DNA of 64,000 nucleotides from Methanothermococcus okinawensis IH1. Its GTDB lineage: Archaea > AGJL01 > Methanococci > Methanococcales > Methanococcaceae. Positions 1 through 8,978 of this stretch are shown here, in pieces (position 1 is the stretch's first letter; each line of letters starts with the position of its first letter). The notes under the pieces were generated by a model. The model saw only the letters and a list, made by a program, of their open reading frames with translations. It did not search any database and had not been told where the DNA came from. Location of the stretch: assembly GCF_000179575.2 (NCBI RefSeq), contig NC_015636.1:124001-188000 (forward strand), read 5' to 3'. Both the position numbers and the translations under genes were made by a program.

Positions 1-1025
1 GGTGTTTCCTTTGTAACATCGTTTTTAATCTCATCAAGGGTCATTCCAATGGCTATTTTGGATGCTATCTTGGCAATTGGATATCCTGTTGCTTTACTTG
101 CAAGTGCGGAGCTCCTACTTACCCTTGGATTTACCTCGATTACCCTATATTCAGTCATGTCTTTACTTACTGCAAACTGGACATTACAGCCCCCTTCTAT
201 CCTTAAATGCTTTATAATTTTTAATGCTGCATTTCTAAGTCTCTGATGCACTTCGTCGCTTAGGGTTTGGGATGGAGCTACAACGATACTTTCTCCTGTA
301 TGTATTCCCATAGGGTCCATATTTTCCATATTACATACAACGATACAGTTATCTTTTGCATCTCTCATTACTTCGTATTCATATTCTTTCCATCCAAGAA
401 CGCTTTCATCTATCAATACTTGATTAATTAATGAGTAATTAAGTCCTTTTTCGGTTATTTCTCTTAATTCTTCTTCATTATGGGCAATACCTCCACCAGA
501 GCCTCCAAGTGTAAATGCAGGTCTAACTATCACAGGATAACCGAGCTCAGCTACTGCATTTAATGCCTCTTCAACCGAATGTACAGCATGTGATTTTGTT
601 ACAGGTTCGCCTATCTCTTCCATTGCTTTGTTGAATAGTTCCCTATCTTCACTAGTTTCTATAACTTCTACTTTTGAACCAAGTAATTCTACGCCATATT
701 TATCTAAAATTCCCATTCTATGAAGGTCCATGGCTAAATTTAATCCAGTTTGGCCTCCCATAGTTGGAAGTATGGCATCAGGTCTTTCTTTCTCTATAAT
801 TTTCTCCACAATCTTTGGATGAAGTGGTTCAAGATAAACCTTATCTGCAATATTGGTATCAGTTTGAATTGTTGCTGGGTTTGAATTTACCAAAATAGTA
901 TATATTCCTTCCTCTCTCAACGACTTACATGCTTGAGAACCTGAAAAATCGAATTCTGCCGCCTGACCTATTACAATTGGTCCAGAACCTAATATCATTA
1001 CCTTATTTATATCCTTCCTTTTCAA
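1..1025 (-). CDS. carB: Carbamoyl-phosphate synthase large subunit, N-terminal part (cut by window edge)
   Basis: This is the amino-terminal ATP-grasp half of the large subunit, which makes carbamoyl phosphate for pyrimidine and arginine synthesis. The translation starts [20 protein letters not shown] and runs without a stop to the window edge, about 341 residues. Typical stretches are visible: [46 protein letters not shown] and [20 protein letters not shown]. The start is a TTG at 1025, chosen because GGTGG lies five bases upstream and the conserved [11 protein letters not shown] follows closely; an ATG nine codons later has no such site. The 3' end is missing, so it cannot be seen whether the gene is whole or split in two, as in Methanocaldococcus. 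Confidence 0.93.
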   Translation of the reverse strand, partial: MKRKDINKVMILGSGPIVIGQAAEFDFSGSQACKSLREEGIYTILVNSNPATIQTDTNIADKVYLEPLHPKIVEKIIEKERPDAILPTMGGQTGLNLAMDLHRMGILDKYGVELLGSKVEVIETSEDRELFNKAMEEIGEPVTKSHAVHSVEEALNAVAELGYPVIVRPAFTLGGSGGGIAHNEEELREITEKGLNYSLINQVLIDESVLGWKEYEYEVMRDAKDNCIVVCNMENMDPMGIHTGESIVVAPSQTLSDEVHQRLRNAALKIIKHLRIEGGCNVQFAVSKDMTEYRVIEVNPRVSRSSALASKATGYPIAKIASKIAIGMTLDEIKNDVTKET

Positions 1026-1243
1026 AATTCCACCTATGTCATATATTGAATTATTTAAATTACACCATAAAAATTATAAACTAAATATATTTTTCATAAA
1101 TGATTATAACAAATAGTATTTATTTTTAACTTAATTTTAAAATAGATTTATAGATTTATAAAATATAAAAATACGATATGTAATTAGGTTATATTAATTA
1201 AATTTAATATAATATATAACTTTAACTTATGAATATGAATGGC

Positions 1244-2329
1244 TTAATTATTAACCATTTCCATCAATTTTTTAGCAGCTTTTTCCATCGAATATTCAAA
1301 TGGAATACCGTTTTCAGTTAATATTCTCCTTCCCTCTTCCTCATTTGTTCCCATCATTCTTACGGCAAACTTCACATTTGGATGTTTCTTCAATACTTCA
1401 ACGATACCCCTTGCAACTTCATCGCACCTTGTAATACCTGCAAGCACATTTATGAATATTCCCTTTACATCCTTTTTCAATACCTTTTCAAGTGCCTTTT
1501 TAACAGTTTCTTCATTAGCCCCTCCTCCAATATCCAAGAAACATGCGGGATTTCCACCGTATTCTTTTATCATATCCATACTTGCAAGAGTAAGACCTGC
1601 ACCGTTACCTATTACTCCAATATCTCCGTCGAGCTCCACATAGGCAAATTCAAGTTTATCTTTTTTATTGAATTCTTCAAATTGTGTATAATCATGCCTA
1701 TAATATGCATCATCATCCACATTTAAAACTGCATCAGCTGCAAGAGCTCTGCCATCTTCGGTTATTACAAGAGGATTTATCTCCACAAGCATTCCATCCA
1801 TATCTTTAAATACATTGTATAATTTATAAACTATATCTGCAACCTTGGAGATTTCACTTGAAGGTATATCGGCATCTTTTAGGATATTCCTTGCAATATA
1901 TGGTAAAAATTCATTTAGTGGATTAACATGATATTTTATTATCTTTTCAGGGTTTGTTTTTGCGATTTCTTCTATTTCTACACCACCTTCTGTTGAAAAC
2001 ATAATTACTGGCTTTCTCTCTGCTCTATCTATTGTTATACCCAAATAATATTCTTTTTTAATAGGGAGCTTCTCCTCAACAAGAACTTTTTCAACCTTTT
2101 CTCCTTTTATATCTTTATTTAACAATTCTTTAATTTTCTCATTAGCCTCATTCACAGTATCTGCAAATAAAACCCCTCCTGCTTTCCCTCTTCCACCTAC
2201 AAGAACCTGTGCCTTTATTACAACGGGTTTATTTAGTTTTTCGATTTCATTTGATGTTATAAATCCCTCTGGAACAGGTATTTTGTATTTTTTAAATATT
2301 TCCTTTGCCTCATATTCGTGTAATTTCAC
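1244..2329 (-). CDS. sucC: Succinyl-CoA synthetase (ADP-forming) subunit beta
   Basis: The 361-residue product interconverts succinate and succinyl-CoA with ATP as the beta subunit of an alpha-beta enzyme; in methanococci it serves the incomplete reductive citric acid path. It starts MKLHEYEAKEIFKKY, the family signature, followed by an ATP-grasp domain (about residues 5-220, with KAQVLVGGRGKAGGV) and a CoA-ligase domain with FLDIGGGANEETV and NVLAGITRCDEVA. The start is GTG with AGGTGATATT just upstream. The sucD partner is not in the window. It faces the same way as carB but is separated by about 220 AT-rich bases. Confidence 0.96.
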   Translation of the reverse strand: MKLHEYEAKEIFKKYKIPVPEGFITSNEIEKLNKPVVIKAQVLVGGRGKAGGVLFADTVNEANEKIKELLNKDIKGEKVEKVLVEEKLPIKKEYYLGITIDRAERKPVIMFSTEGGVEIEEIAKTNPEKIIKYHVNPLNEFLPYIARNILKDADIPSSEISKVADIVYKLYNVFKDMDGMLVEINPLVITEDGRALAADAVLNVDDDAYYRHDYTQFEEFNKKDKLEFAYVELDGDIGVIGNGAGLTLASMDMIKEYGGNPACFLDIGGGANEETVKKALEKVLKKDVKGIFINVLAGITRCDEVARGIVEVLKKHPNVKFAVRMMGTNEEEGRRILTENGIPFEYSMEKAAKKLMEMVNN

Positions 2330-2490
2330 AATATCACCTTATTTTATTATTTTATTTTTTCAATATTTTATTATACTTATTTTAATTTTTTATTCAGTTT
2401 ATATTTATTCTATATTTTTACCCTTTTTTAACTTCTTTTTTATTTTATTATTTTTTTTCAGTTTTATCGATTTTTTAGTAATTTATCCAA

Positions 2491-3003
2491 TCATCTACAT
2501 ATTTCAATAGCATTTAAGAATTTTTCACAGTATTTGCATCTTATTTTTAGAGGTTCCTTTTCCTCAACTTTAAATTTACCAATTATATTTTCAGTTTGAG
2601 TTATGCAATTTGGATTTGTGCATTTTAATATGCCTTCTATTTCGTCAGGAATCTCGACTTTAAATTTCTTTACAACCACTCCATCCTTTATGATGTTTAT
2701 TGTGGCATTTGGAGATATAAGACTTATCTTATTTACATCCTCTTTTGAGAGCTCTATTCCTTCTATCTTTAAAATATCCTTTTTTTCATTTTTTTTAGAT
2801 GATACATTCATGGCAATAGTTACAGTTTGATTATTATTTAGGTTCAAAACCTTATAAACTTTTAATGCTTTTCCTTTTGTTATATGGTCTATTACTGTCC
2901 CATTTTTAATGGGTTTTACCTTTAAACTTTTTTCCTTTAAATTTTTTTTTATGTTTTTTATATTTCTTATTTTTTCCATATCTTCCATATTATTATCCAT
3001 CAT
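2491..3003 (-). CDS. pyrI: Aspartate carbamoyltransferase regulatory chain
   Basis: This is the zinc-binding regulatory chain of aspartate transcarbamoylase, which binds nucleotide effectors and holds the catalytic trimers together. The core begins LKVKPIKNGTVIDHI, the typical PyrI start. The zinc ligands are C128-x4-C133 and C156-x2-C159 near the C-terminus. At 170 residues it is about 20 longer than usual, because of a Lys/Asn-rich N-terminal extension. A GGTGAT site precedes the ATG at 3003; a second ATG follows immediately. The partner gene pyrB is not in the window. The carB gene nearby serves the same pathway. Confidence 0.93.
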   Translation of the reverse strand: MMDNNMEDMEKIRNIKNIKKNLKEKSLKVKPIKNGTVIDHITKGKALKVYKVLNLNNNQTVTIAMNVSSKKNEKKDILKIEGIELSKEDVNKISLISPNATINIIKDGVVVKKFKVEIPDEIEGILKCTNPNCITQTENIIGKFKVEEKEPLKIRCKYCEKFLNAIEICR

Positions 3004-3046
3004 GCAATATCACCATGCAATAACTTGCTACTATTCTACTATTTTA

Positions 3047-3634
3047 CTATTTTACTGAGCCCCACACCAATTCAAAATAATCTTTTTCTTTATTAACTAT
3101 TTTTTTGTCAATTATGGCGACACTAGATTCTCTATTCTCAAAAAGTGCTTTATCAGTCCAATTATGGCTTCCAAGCACTACTGTTTCATTATCTACAATT
3201 ATAAGTTTATTGTGGGTTCTTTGGCGTTCGGTTAATTTAACAGGTATTCGCTCGCTACTCAATAAATGTTTTATGGTTCTATTAGATTCTACCTCTCCAT
3301 CGAGAATAACCCTAACCATCACACCTCTTTTCCTAGCATTTATGAGCTCATATAATATATCTTCTGTTTTTTTACATTTATATACCGAGAACATAATTAT
3401 ATTTATTTCTTTTTTAGCAGAAGATATTAAATTAAGAACATAATAATAATATTTTTCGTCATTTAATATCTCTATTTTGGTCTTTCTGATTTTAGGACTT
3501 ATGGTTGTAATGCTTGATTTACTGGTTTTGTCGGATGTGAGTATATCGATTTTATTGGACAAATTAAAAACAAAATATAATAATATAACCAAAATTATCA
3601 AATTTATTATATTTATATATGAGAATAACACCAT
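3047..3634 (-). CDS. Membrane-anchored PLD-family nuclease-like protein (single HKD motif)
   Basis: A 195-residue protein with one hydrophobic N-terminal segment (about residues 5-25) followed by a phospholipase D superfamily domain. The HKD motif reads HNKLIIVDNETVVLGSHNW, with His, Lys and Asp in the expected spacing and the downstream G-S-x-N-W motif. A single HKD with a membrane anchor resembles the bacterial Nuc-type endonucleases, which dimerise to form the active site. Whether it cuts DNA or RNA or acts on lipid is not visible. AAGGGA lies upstream of the ATG. The stop is 43 bases from the pyrI start. Confidence 0.85.
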   Translation of the reverse strand: MVLFSYINIINLIILVILLYFVFNLSNKIDILTSDKTSKSSITTISPKIRKTKIEILNDEKYYYYVLNLISSAKKEINIIMFSVYKCKKTEDILYELINARKRGVMVRVILDGEVESNRTIKHLLSSERIPVKLTERQRTHNKLIIVDNETVVLGSHNWTDKALFENRESSVAIIDKKIVNKEKDYFELVWGSVK

Positions 3635-3694
3635 GATTTTCCCTTTTTATTTTTTATTTCTTTTTTATTTAGGGCGGGTCATTTTGTATATTCT

Positions 3695-3719
3695 TTAAAT
3701 ATCAACACCTGATATTTAA
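3695..3719. repeat. Perfect 10-bp inverted repeat with 5-base loop
   Basis: TTAAATATCA at 3695-3704 is matched by TGATATTTAA at 3710-3719 with ACACC between. It lies about 60 bases upstream of the PLD-like gene start, on its promoter side. It could be an operator or a hairpin; AT-rich arms lower the significance. Confidence 0.6.
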
Positions 3720-3728
3720 CAAATTTAA

Positions 3729-3770
3729 TCGTTTCCATATAAATGAAAATTAAAAAGTTAATGGAAACGA
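3729..3770. repeat. Perfect 10-bp inverted repeat TCGTTTCCAT / ATGGAAACGA
   Basis: TCGTTTCCAT at 3729-3738 and ATGGAAACGA at 3761-3770 are exact reverse complements, 22 bases apart. The arms have more G/C than the surroundings, which makes chance less likely. It sits between two divergent genes and may be a protein-binding site. Confidence 0.65.
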
Positions 3771-4046
3771 ATTATTATGACCCACACTATTTTTATTTTT
3801 TAAATAATATATTTTATATATGGATTCATATTCATCTATTATCATTATCTATTAAATATATTATTAATCAATCAAAACTAATCATTATTACCTTTCATTA
3901 TTACTACCATTCATTTTATTATTTGGTTTATTAAATTGATATATGAATATAATTACTGAGAATATTTATATCATTAATAATATTATAATATAATATTGTA
4001 ATATAATAATCATAATCCCAATATCATAACATTATAATGTGGCAGT

Positions 4047-4640
4047 ATGGATGCATTAATAATGGCTGGCGGAAAAGGCACAAGGCTAAATTCTGATATT
4101 GAAAAACCCCTTTTGCCAATTCTAAGAAGACCTATGATAGACTATATTGTTGAAGCACTTTTAGAATCCAATATAAATAATATATATATTGCAGTATCAA
4201 AAAATACGCCAAAAACCGAGGAATATATTAAATGCTATAAAAGATATTACATCAATAAAAACATATACCTAATTAAAACATCGGGGCTAAATTATATCCA
4301 TGATTTAAATGAATGCATACCCTATTTTTCAGAACCTTTTATGGTATTGTCCTGCGATATTCCTACGATTAAACCAAAAATCATAAATAAAATTATAACT
4401 CAATATCATATTATAAAGTCTAAGAAAGCCCATGTGGAATCTCTATGTGTAGTTGTTAAAAAGGATATTTATCCAAGTAATCCAAGTATTGTGATGGATG
4501 GATATATCCCATTAGGTATCAATATATTAAGTCCAAAATATGGCGAACAGAAAGAAGAATTATATATAATTGATGAACCAATATTAAATGTAAATACATT
4601 GGAAGATAAAAACCTTGTTGAAAAAATACTGTTGGAATAA
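4047..4640 (+). CDS. cobY: GTP:adenosylcobinamide-phosphate guanylyltransferase
   Basis: CobY is the archaeal, non-orthologous replacement of bacterial CobU and makes adenosylcobinamide-GDP during cobalamin nucleotide-loop assembly. The 197-residue product begins MDALIMAGGKGTRLNSDIEKP, the nucleotidyltransferase signature with the GGKGTR loop and the conserved EKP lysine. The stretches LNECIPYFSEPF and PLGINILSPKYGEQKEE match the CobY of Methanocaldococcus as I remember it, over essentially the full length. A PRC-barrel gene follows after 23 bases, probably in one transcript. Cobamides are needed for the methyltransferases and for the corrinoid protein encoded by cdhD/cdhE at 12.7-15.5 kb. 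Confidence 0.92.
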   Translation: MDALIMAGGKGTRLNSDIEKPLLPILRRPMIDYIVEALLESNINNIYIAVSKNTPKTEEYIKCYKRYYINKNIYLIKTSGLNYIHDLNECIPYFSEPFMVLSCDIPTIKPKIINKIITQYHIIKSKKAHVESLCVVVKKDIYPSNPSIVMDGYIPLGINILSPKYGEQKEELYIIDEPILNVNTLEDKNLVEKILLE

Positions 4641-4663
4641 TAATAAATAATAATGGTGAGTTT

Positions 4664-4954
4664 ATGAGTATGAATAAAACCAAAATTCCATTTAGAACAT
4701 TAGTTGGAAAATCCATTGTAGGAAATATGGGGAGCATTATAGGAACTGTAACCGATGTAGTTATGGATGAAAATACTGGAAAAATCATTTCATTGGATGT
4801 AGAACCATCAGAGCAAAGTCCCATTCCTCCTTCCGATGATTGTTATAGATTGATACCATATAAAATAGTTTTGGCTATAAGGGATGTTGTTGTTATTGAT
4901 GAATCAAAAATAAATAAGGTTAGAATTATAAGCAAAAGACCAAATGCAGAATAA
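4664..4954 (+). CDS. PRC-barrel domain protein
   Basis: A 96-residue protein that is nearly all one PRC-barrel: PFRTLVGKSIVGN, IGTVTDVVMDE, KIISLDVEP and YRLIPYKIVLAIRDVVVID form the repeated strand pattern. Small stand-alone PRC-barrels are common in methanogens; their role is unknown, though the fold is linked to RNA processing (RimM) and photosystem assembly. It follows cobY by 23 bases with a GGTGAG site, so co-transcription is likely. Confidence 0.85.
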   Translation: MSMNKTKIPFRTLVGKSIVGNMGSIIGTVTDVVMDENTGKIISLDVEPSEQSPIPPSDDCYRLIPYKIVLAIRDVVVIDESKINKVRIISKRPNAE

Positions 4955-5123
4955 ATTCCATATAAATTCTAATCTACTTATAGTTATTTTTATATAATTT
5001 ATTTTTAGTATATATTTTCAATATTTATTTTATATATTATATTACTTTTATTTCTGCTTTATTTTTTTAAATTTTAAAATATATTTAAATAAATAATTAA
5101 TAATTAAATTAAATGGTGATATA

Positions 5124-6032
5124 ATGGATATAAATGTTAAGGATTTAGAATTTACAAAAATGCATGGTTTAGGAAATGACTATATTGTAATAAATGAATT
5201 TGATGGAATAAAAATAAAAGAAGAAGATAAAGAAGAATTTTCAAGAAAAATATGTAAAAGAGGATTTTCCATCGGTGCAGATGGTGTTATATATGTTCAA
5301 AAACCAACCAATGACAAATACGATGTGAGATTTAGAATATTTAATAGCGATGGTTCAGAGGCTGAAATGTGTGGAAATGGCATAAGATGTTTCTCCAAAT
5401 ATGTTTATGAGAGAATATTAAAGAAAAATCCTTTAAATGTGGAAACAAAAGGAGGTTTAAGAGTTTCAGAGATGGATATTGAAAACGACATTGTAAAAAA
5501 GATTAAGGTATATATGGGAGCTCCGACATTTCAATTAAAAGATATACCTATGAAGGTAGAAGGAAAATCAGAAAATGATGAATTTTTAAATGAAGCCATT
5601 AAATTGAATAATGATTTAATAGATGAAATTAAATTAAGCGTTGTAAATGTTGGAAATCCCCACGCTGTGATATTTGTTGAGGATAACAATATTACCATGG
5701 ATTTTGCGAGAGATAACCTAAATACATTAGGTAAAGAGATAGAAAACCATGAAGTATTTCCAGAAAGAATAAATGTCCATTTTATAGAGGTTATAAATCC
5801 AAATGAAATAAAAATATTAACATGGGAAAGAGGAGCAGGATATACCACAGCATGTGGAACTGGAACCACGAGCTCAGTAATTATTGCTCATAAACTTGGA
5901 AAAACAGGAAATAAGGTTTTAGCACATTTAGACGGAGGAGATTTGGAAATTGAAATAAAAGAGGATGGAGTTTATATGAAGGGAGATGCTGTAATTGTTT
6001 ATGACGGTAAATTGCAAAATATAGGATGGTAA
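5124..6032 (+). CDS. dapF: Diaminopimelate epimerase
   Basis: DapF converts LL- to meso-diaminopimelate, the step before LysA (at 8979). It has the two catalytic cysteines: C83 in MCGNGIRCF and C244 in TTACGTGTTS. The N-terminus FTKMHGLGNDYI is typical. At 302 residues it is slightly longer than bacterial forms because of a short N-terminal lead (MDINVKDLE). GGTGAT lies six bases before the ATG. It has its own AT-rich upstream region of about 170 bases. Confidence 0.96.
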   Translation: MDINVKDLEFTKMHGLGNDYIVINEFDGIKIKEEDKEEFSRKICKRGFSIGADGVIYVQKPTNDKYDVRFRIFNSDGSEAEMCGNGIRCFSKYVYERILKKNPLNVETKGGLRVSEMDIENDIVKKIKVYMGAPTFQLKDIPMKVEGKSENDEFLNEAIKLNNDLIDEIKLSVVNVGNPHAVIFVEDNNITMDFARDNLNTLGKEIENHEVFPERINVHFIEVINPNEIKILTWERGAGYTTACGTGTTSSVIIAHKLGKTGNKVLAHLDGGDLEIEIKEDGVYMKGDAVIVYDGKLQNIGW

Positions 6033-6152
6033 TGCTTTAAAAAAATAATAATAATTTTAAATAAAATTAAAATAAAAAATAAAAATAAATAATAATAAAA
6101 TAATTAATAGATACTTAAAATAAAATAATTAGATAAATAATAGAATTAAAAA

Positions 6153-7721
6153 TTAAATATGGTGCTTTTCCATTTTTTCCATTAAAACATTTTTAAAGAA
6201 TTCATTTATTTTCTTTTTTGAATATCCATATTTTCTTGCAGTGGCATATATCATTTTTTCGCTTCCACTTCCATACTGTGCAGCTTTTTTAGGTCGATAG
6301 GCTATATAATCAGGTATATAGTTTGAAGCAATGTCTCTTAATATTATTTTTCTTTCAGTATCATTTAATTTGTATTCGATAGGCAGTGATAAACCTACTT
6401 CAACTACATCCCTATCTAAAAATGGTACCCTGAGCTCTACACCATTAGCCATTGTGCAGTGGTCATCTCTTTCAAGATTTACTTTATAGATATTCATTAC
6501 ATCGTTATATAGCAATTTTTTAAGTTTTTCTTTTCCCATTTCATTTAGTGCCTTTAAATATCTATTGTATCCACCAAATAACTCATCTGCACCTTGCCCA
6601 GACAATACCACCTTTATTCCATCTTGCTTAGCCATTTCAGAAGCGGCATATATAGGAATACCCACTGCAAGTTTCATTAAATTCAATTCATCGATGGCAT
6701 AAGCTACATTAAAAAGATATTTTTCGTATTCTTCGGGAGATATGATTTTTTTTCTAAACTTCAAGCCCATATCTTTTGCAGCTTTTTCGGCATATTTTAT
6801 ATCTTCACTCTCTTCTGTGCCTACGGAGTATAACACTACATCGCAGTATTCTGACGCCAGTTTTGCCACAAGTGTGCTATCAACACCTCCGGAATAGATA
6901 ATACCTACCTTATCAATGCCTCTTGTTCTTTTTGATATGGAATCCCATAATGCATCTTCAAGCTCTTTTTTACAGGATTCATAATCTATATTTTTATAAT
7001 TATTTTCAAAATAATCAGTCCTGATTTTTTGAATATTTTCTTCAATTTCATATTCATTTTCATCTAAATCGTATATTAATTGACTATTGGGATTTAAACG
7101 AGATATTGGATAATGGTATGCCTCTTCAAATGACATTATATCTATTTCCATTAATAAATACCATAATGCCTTTTTCTCAGACGCAAAGGCAAAATAATTA
7201 GGTCTATCTATATAAAAAAGTGGTTTCACTCCAAAAATATCCCTTCTCAATAGTATTATATTTTCATTTTTATCGTATAGGCAGTAAGCATAATCCCCAT
7301 CGAGCTCATCTAAAATACCCTCTTCATAACTATGAATTATGATTTCGCTATCTGTATCAGTATTAAAATCATGTTTATTTTGCAAATCTTCCATTAACTC
7401 ATAGTAATTGTATATTTCTCCATTGCAGATTGTCCATATACTTTCGTCCTCATTTGAAATGGGCTGACTTGCATTACCCACAATAGCCAAACGGTTATGT
7501 CCCATACCTAACCTGTTGGATTTATCGAATGGTATATTTAAGTTGTTAAAGTCATTAAAATAGATAACTTCATCATCAAACATTAATCCAGAACTATCTG
7601 GTCCTCTATGTTTCAAAATCTTCATTTCATTAATTAAATGTCTTAAAATTTCTTTTTTACAGCTACTACTCGGACCCTCGTCGTCATCATCTTTTACTAT
7701 TATTCCATTTATTGAACACAT
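6153..7721 (-). CDS. asnB: Asparagine synthase (glutamine-hydrolysing)
   Basis: The 522-residue enzyme amidates aspartate with ATP and glutamine. The N-terminal class II glutamine amidotransferase domain begins MCSINGIIV, so Cys2 becomes the catalytic nucleophile after Met removal; HRGPDSSG, MGHNRLAIV and ICNGEIYNY follow. The synthetase domain carries the PP-loop YSGGVDSTL and then LSGQGADELFGGYNRYL. A short Asp/Ser-rich insertion (DDDDEGPSSS) lies close to the active-site start, which is unusual. A GTGAT site precedes the ATG. It is convergent with dapF. Confidence 0.93.
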   Translation of the reverse strand: MCSINGIIVKDDDDEGPSSSCKKEILRHLINEMKILKHRGPDSSGLMFDDEVIYFNDFNNLNIPFDKSNRLGMGHNRLAIVGNASQPISNEDESIWTICNGEIYNYYELMEDLQNKHDFNTDTDSEIIIHSYEEGILDELDGDYAYCLYDKNENIILLRRDIFGVKPLFYIDRPNYFAFASEKKALWYLLMEIDIMSFEEAYHYPISRLNPNSQLIYDLDENEYEIEENIQKIRTDYFENNYKNIDYESCKKELEDALWDSISKRTRGIDKVGIIYSGGVDSTLVAKLASEYCDVVLYSVGTEESEDIKYAEKAAKDMGLKFRKKIISPEEYEKYLFNVAYAIDELNLMKLAVGIPIYAASEMAKQDGIKVVLSGQGADELFGGYNRYLKALNEMGKEKLKKLLYNDVMNIYKVNLERDDHCTMANGVELRVPFLDRDVVEVGLSLPIEYKLNDTERKIILRDIASNYIPDYIAYRPKKAAQYGSGSEKMIYATARKYGYSKKKINEFFKNVLMEKMEKHHI

Positions 7722-7914
7722 GATGCATCACTAAATTTATGCTATATAGTTTTATCTTTATTTTTTATTTTTTTAGTTTTATTTTTTAGTTATTTTTAGA
7801 TTATTTATTTTTATTTATTATTGATATACATATATAAATTTTATTATTTATATGTTATATGTGTTATATTATATATATTTTATTTTAGTTATTTGCATTA
7901 CTAATTTTTTAAAT

Positions 7915-8685
7915 TTACTGTCTAAATATATCTTCCTCCTTTTTTCTAATTAAATCCTTCCCATTTCCTTCAACAAATGGAACTGGTGCATTTCTTATAA
8001 TTACAAGAGGTATTCCTTCGTTTGACTGTCCCATTACAACAGATGCAGTAGCTGCGAGCTCATCTGCTATGCCTACTTCTGTTGTATGAAGGGGTCTTCC
8101 AAATAAATCTTCCTCTCCTCTCCTATCCCACAATGTACATATCCCGCTTACGCCTATTGCCACACCACAAGAACCTTTTCTAAATGGTCTTCCCATACTG
8201 TCGTTTATTATTACTCCAATCTTTTTTCCCGTTTTTTCTTCAATCATTTTTCGGAGCTCCGATGCACTTTTATCTGGGTCTTTTGGAAGGGGTTTTATAG
8301 CATTAAGGGAATTACTCTCATCAACTCCGCTGTTTGCACATACGAAACCATGTTTTGTTTCAGTGATAATAAATTTTTCACCAACTTTAACTATTTCATT
8401 TGATTCATCAAGTATAACCTGCACAACCTCTGGAGATTTATCCAGTCTTTTAGCAAGTTCAATAGCCTCTTTGGATGGTGTTATGTTCTCTTTTTTTAAT
8501 ATATTTCCTTCAAGTTTTGATATAACAGTTTCCGCTATAACTATTATATCTTTATCCTCTATTGGATATTTTGAAATTAAATCCGCGAGATAATTTAGAC
8601 CTAACTTTTCATCTCCTGAGATTATTGGTATCTCCAAACCTATAACTTCCATTTTTCTTTTTTCTACGATTTTATCTTTTAGCAT
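7915..8685 (-). CDS. cofE: Coenzyme F420:L-glutamate ligase
   Basis: CofE adds glutamates to F420-0 using GTP, giving the polyglutamyl tail of the deazaflavin carrier used by the Frc hydrogenase at 52-56 kb. The 256-residue product shows GLEIPIISGDEKLGLN, the SDSMGRP-like NDSMGRPFRKGSCGVAIGVSG and DELAATASVVMGQSNEGIP, which are family signatures. The ATG at 8685 has AAGGGA six bases upstream, while the next ATG (Met12) has no site, so the longer start is preferred. Confidence 0.94.
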   Translation of the reverse strand: MLKDKIVEKRKMEVIGLEIPIISGDEKLGLNYLADLISKYPIEDKDIIVIAETVISKLEGNILKKENITPSKEAIELAKRLDKSPEVVQVILDESNEIVKVGEKFIITETKHGFVCANSGVDESNSLNAIKPLPKDPDKSASELRKMIEEKTGKKIGVIINDSMGRPFRKGSCGVAIGVSGICTLWDRRGEEDLFGRPLHTTEVGIADELAATASVVMGQSNEGIPLVIIRNAPVPFVEGNGKDLIRKKEEDIFRQ

Positions 8686-8978
8686 AATTTTCCCTTATAT
8701 TATTATAAACTAAATTCTTGTTATAATATCTTTTTATAACTTCTTACATGAAATATATATAATTTTTTAATTCAATAAACGCTAAATAAATTAAAAAAAT
8801 AAATGTATTAATAAGAAACTAAAATATAAAAAATATAAAAATAAATAAAACCTGGTTATAAAGAATATATAAAATTAATTTAAAATAGAATAAAATAATA
8901 AAAATAAAAATAAGATAAAAAAAGATAAAAATTAGTAATAAGCAAATAATAATAAATTCCGATAAAAACGGTGAAAAC

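Larger units (their letters stand above)
3635..4046. other. Divergent intergenic region with two perfect inverted repeats
   Basis: About 410 very AT-rich bases separate the PLD-like gene (leftwards) from cobY (rightwards). No convincing coding region was seen. It holds two perfect inverted repeats, described separately (3695-3719 and 3729-3770). The cobY-proximal part is nearly pure A/T and should contain its promoter. Confidence 0.7.

Noticed and set aside
49-246. Plus-strand frame near the window start
   Set aside because: It lies opposite the well-conserved carB frame and has no ribosome site.
3743-3934. Short plus-strand frame in the gap before cobY
   Set aside because: Composition is just A/T background (Ile, Tyr, His, Asn), there is no ribosome site, and it overlaps the inverted repeat.
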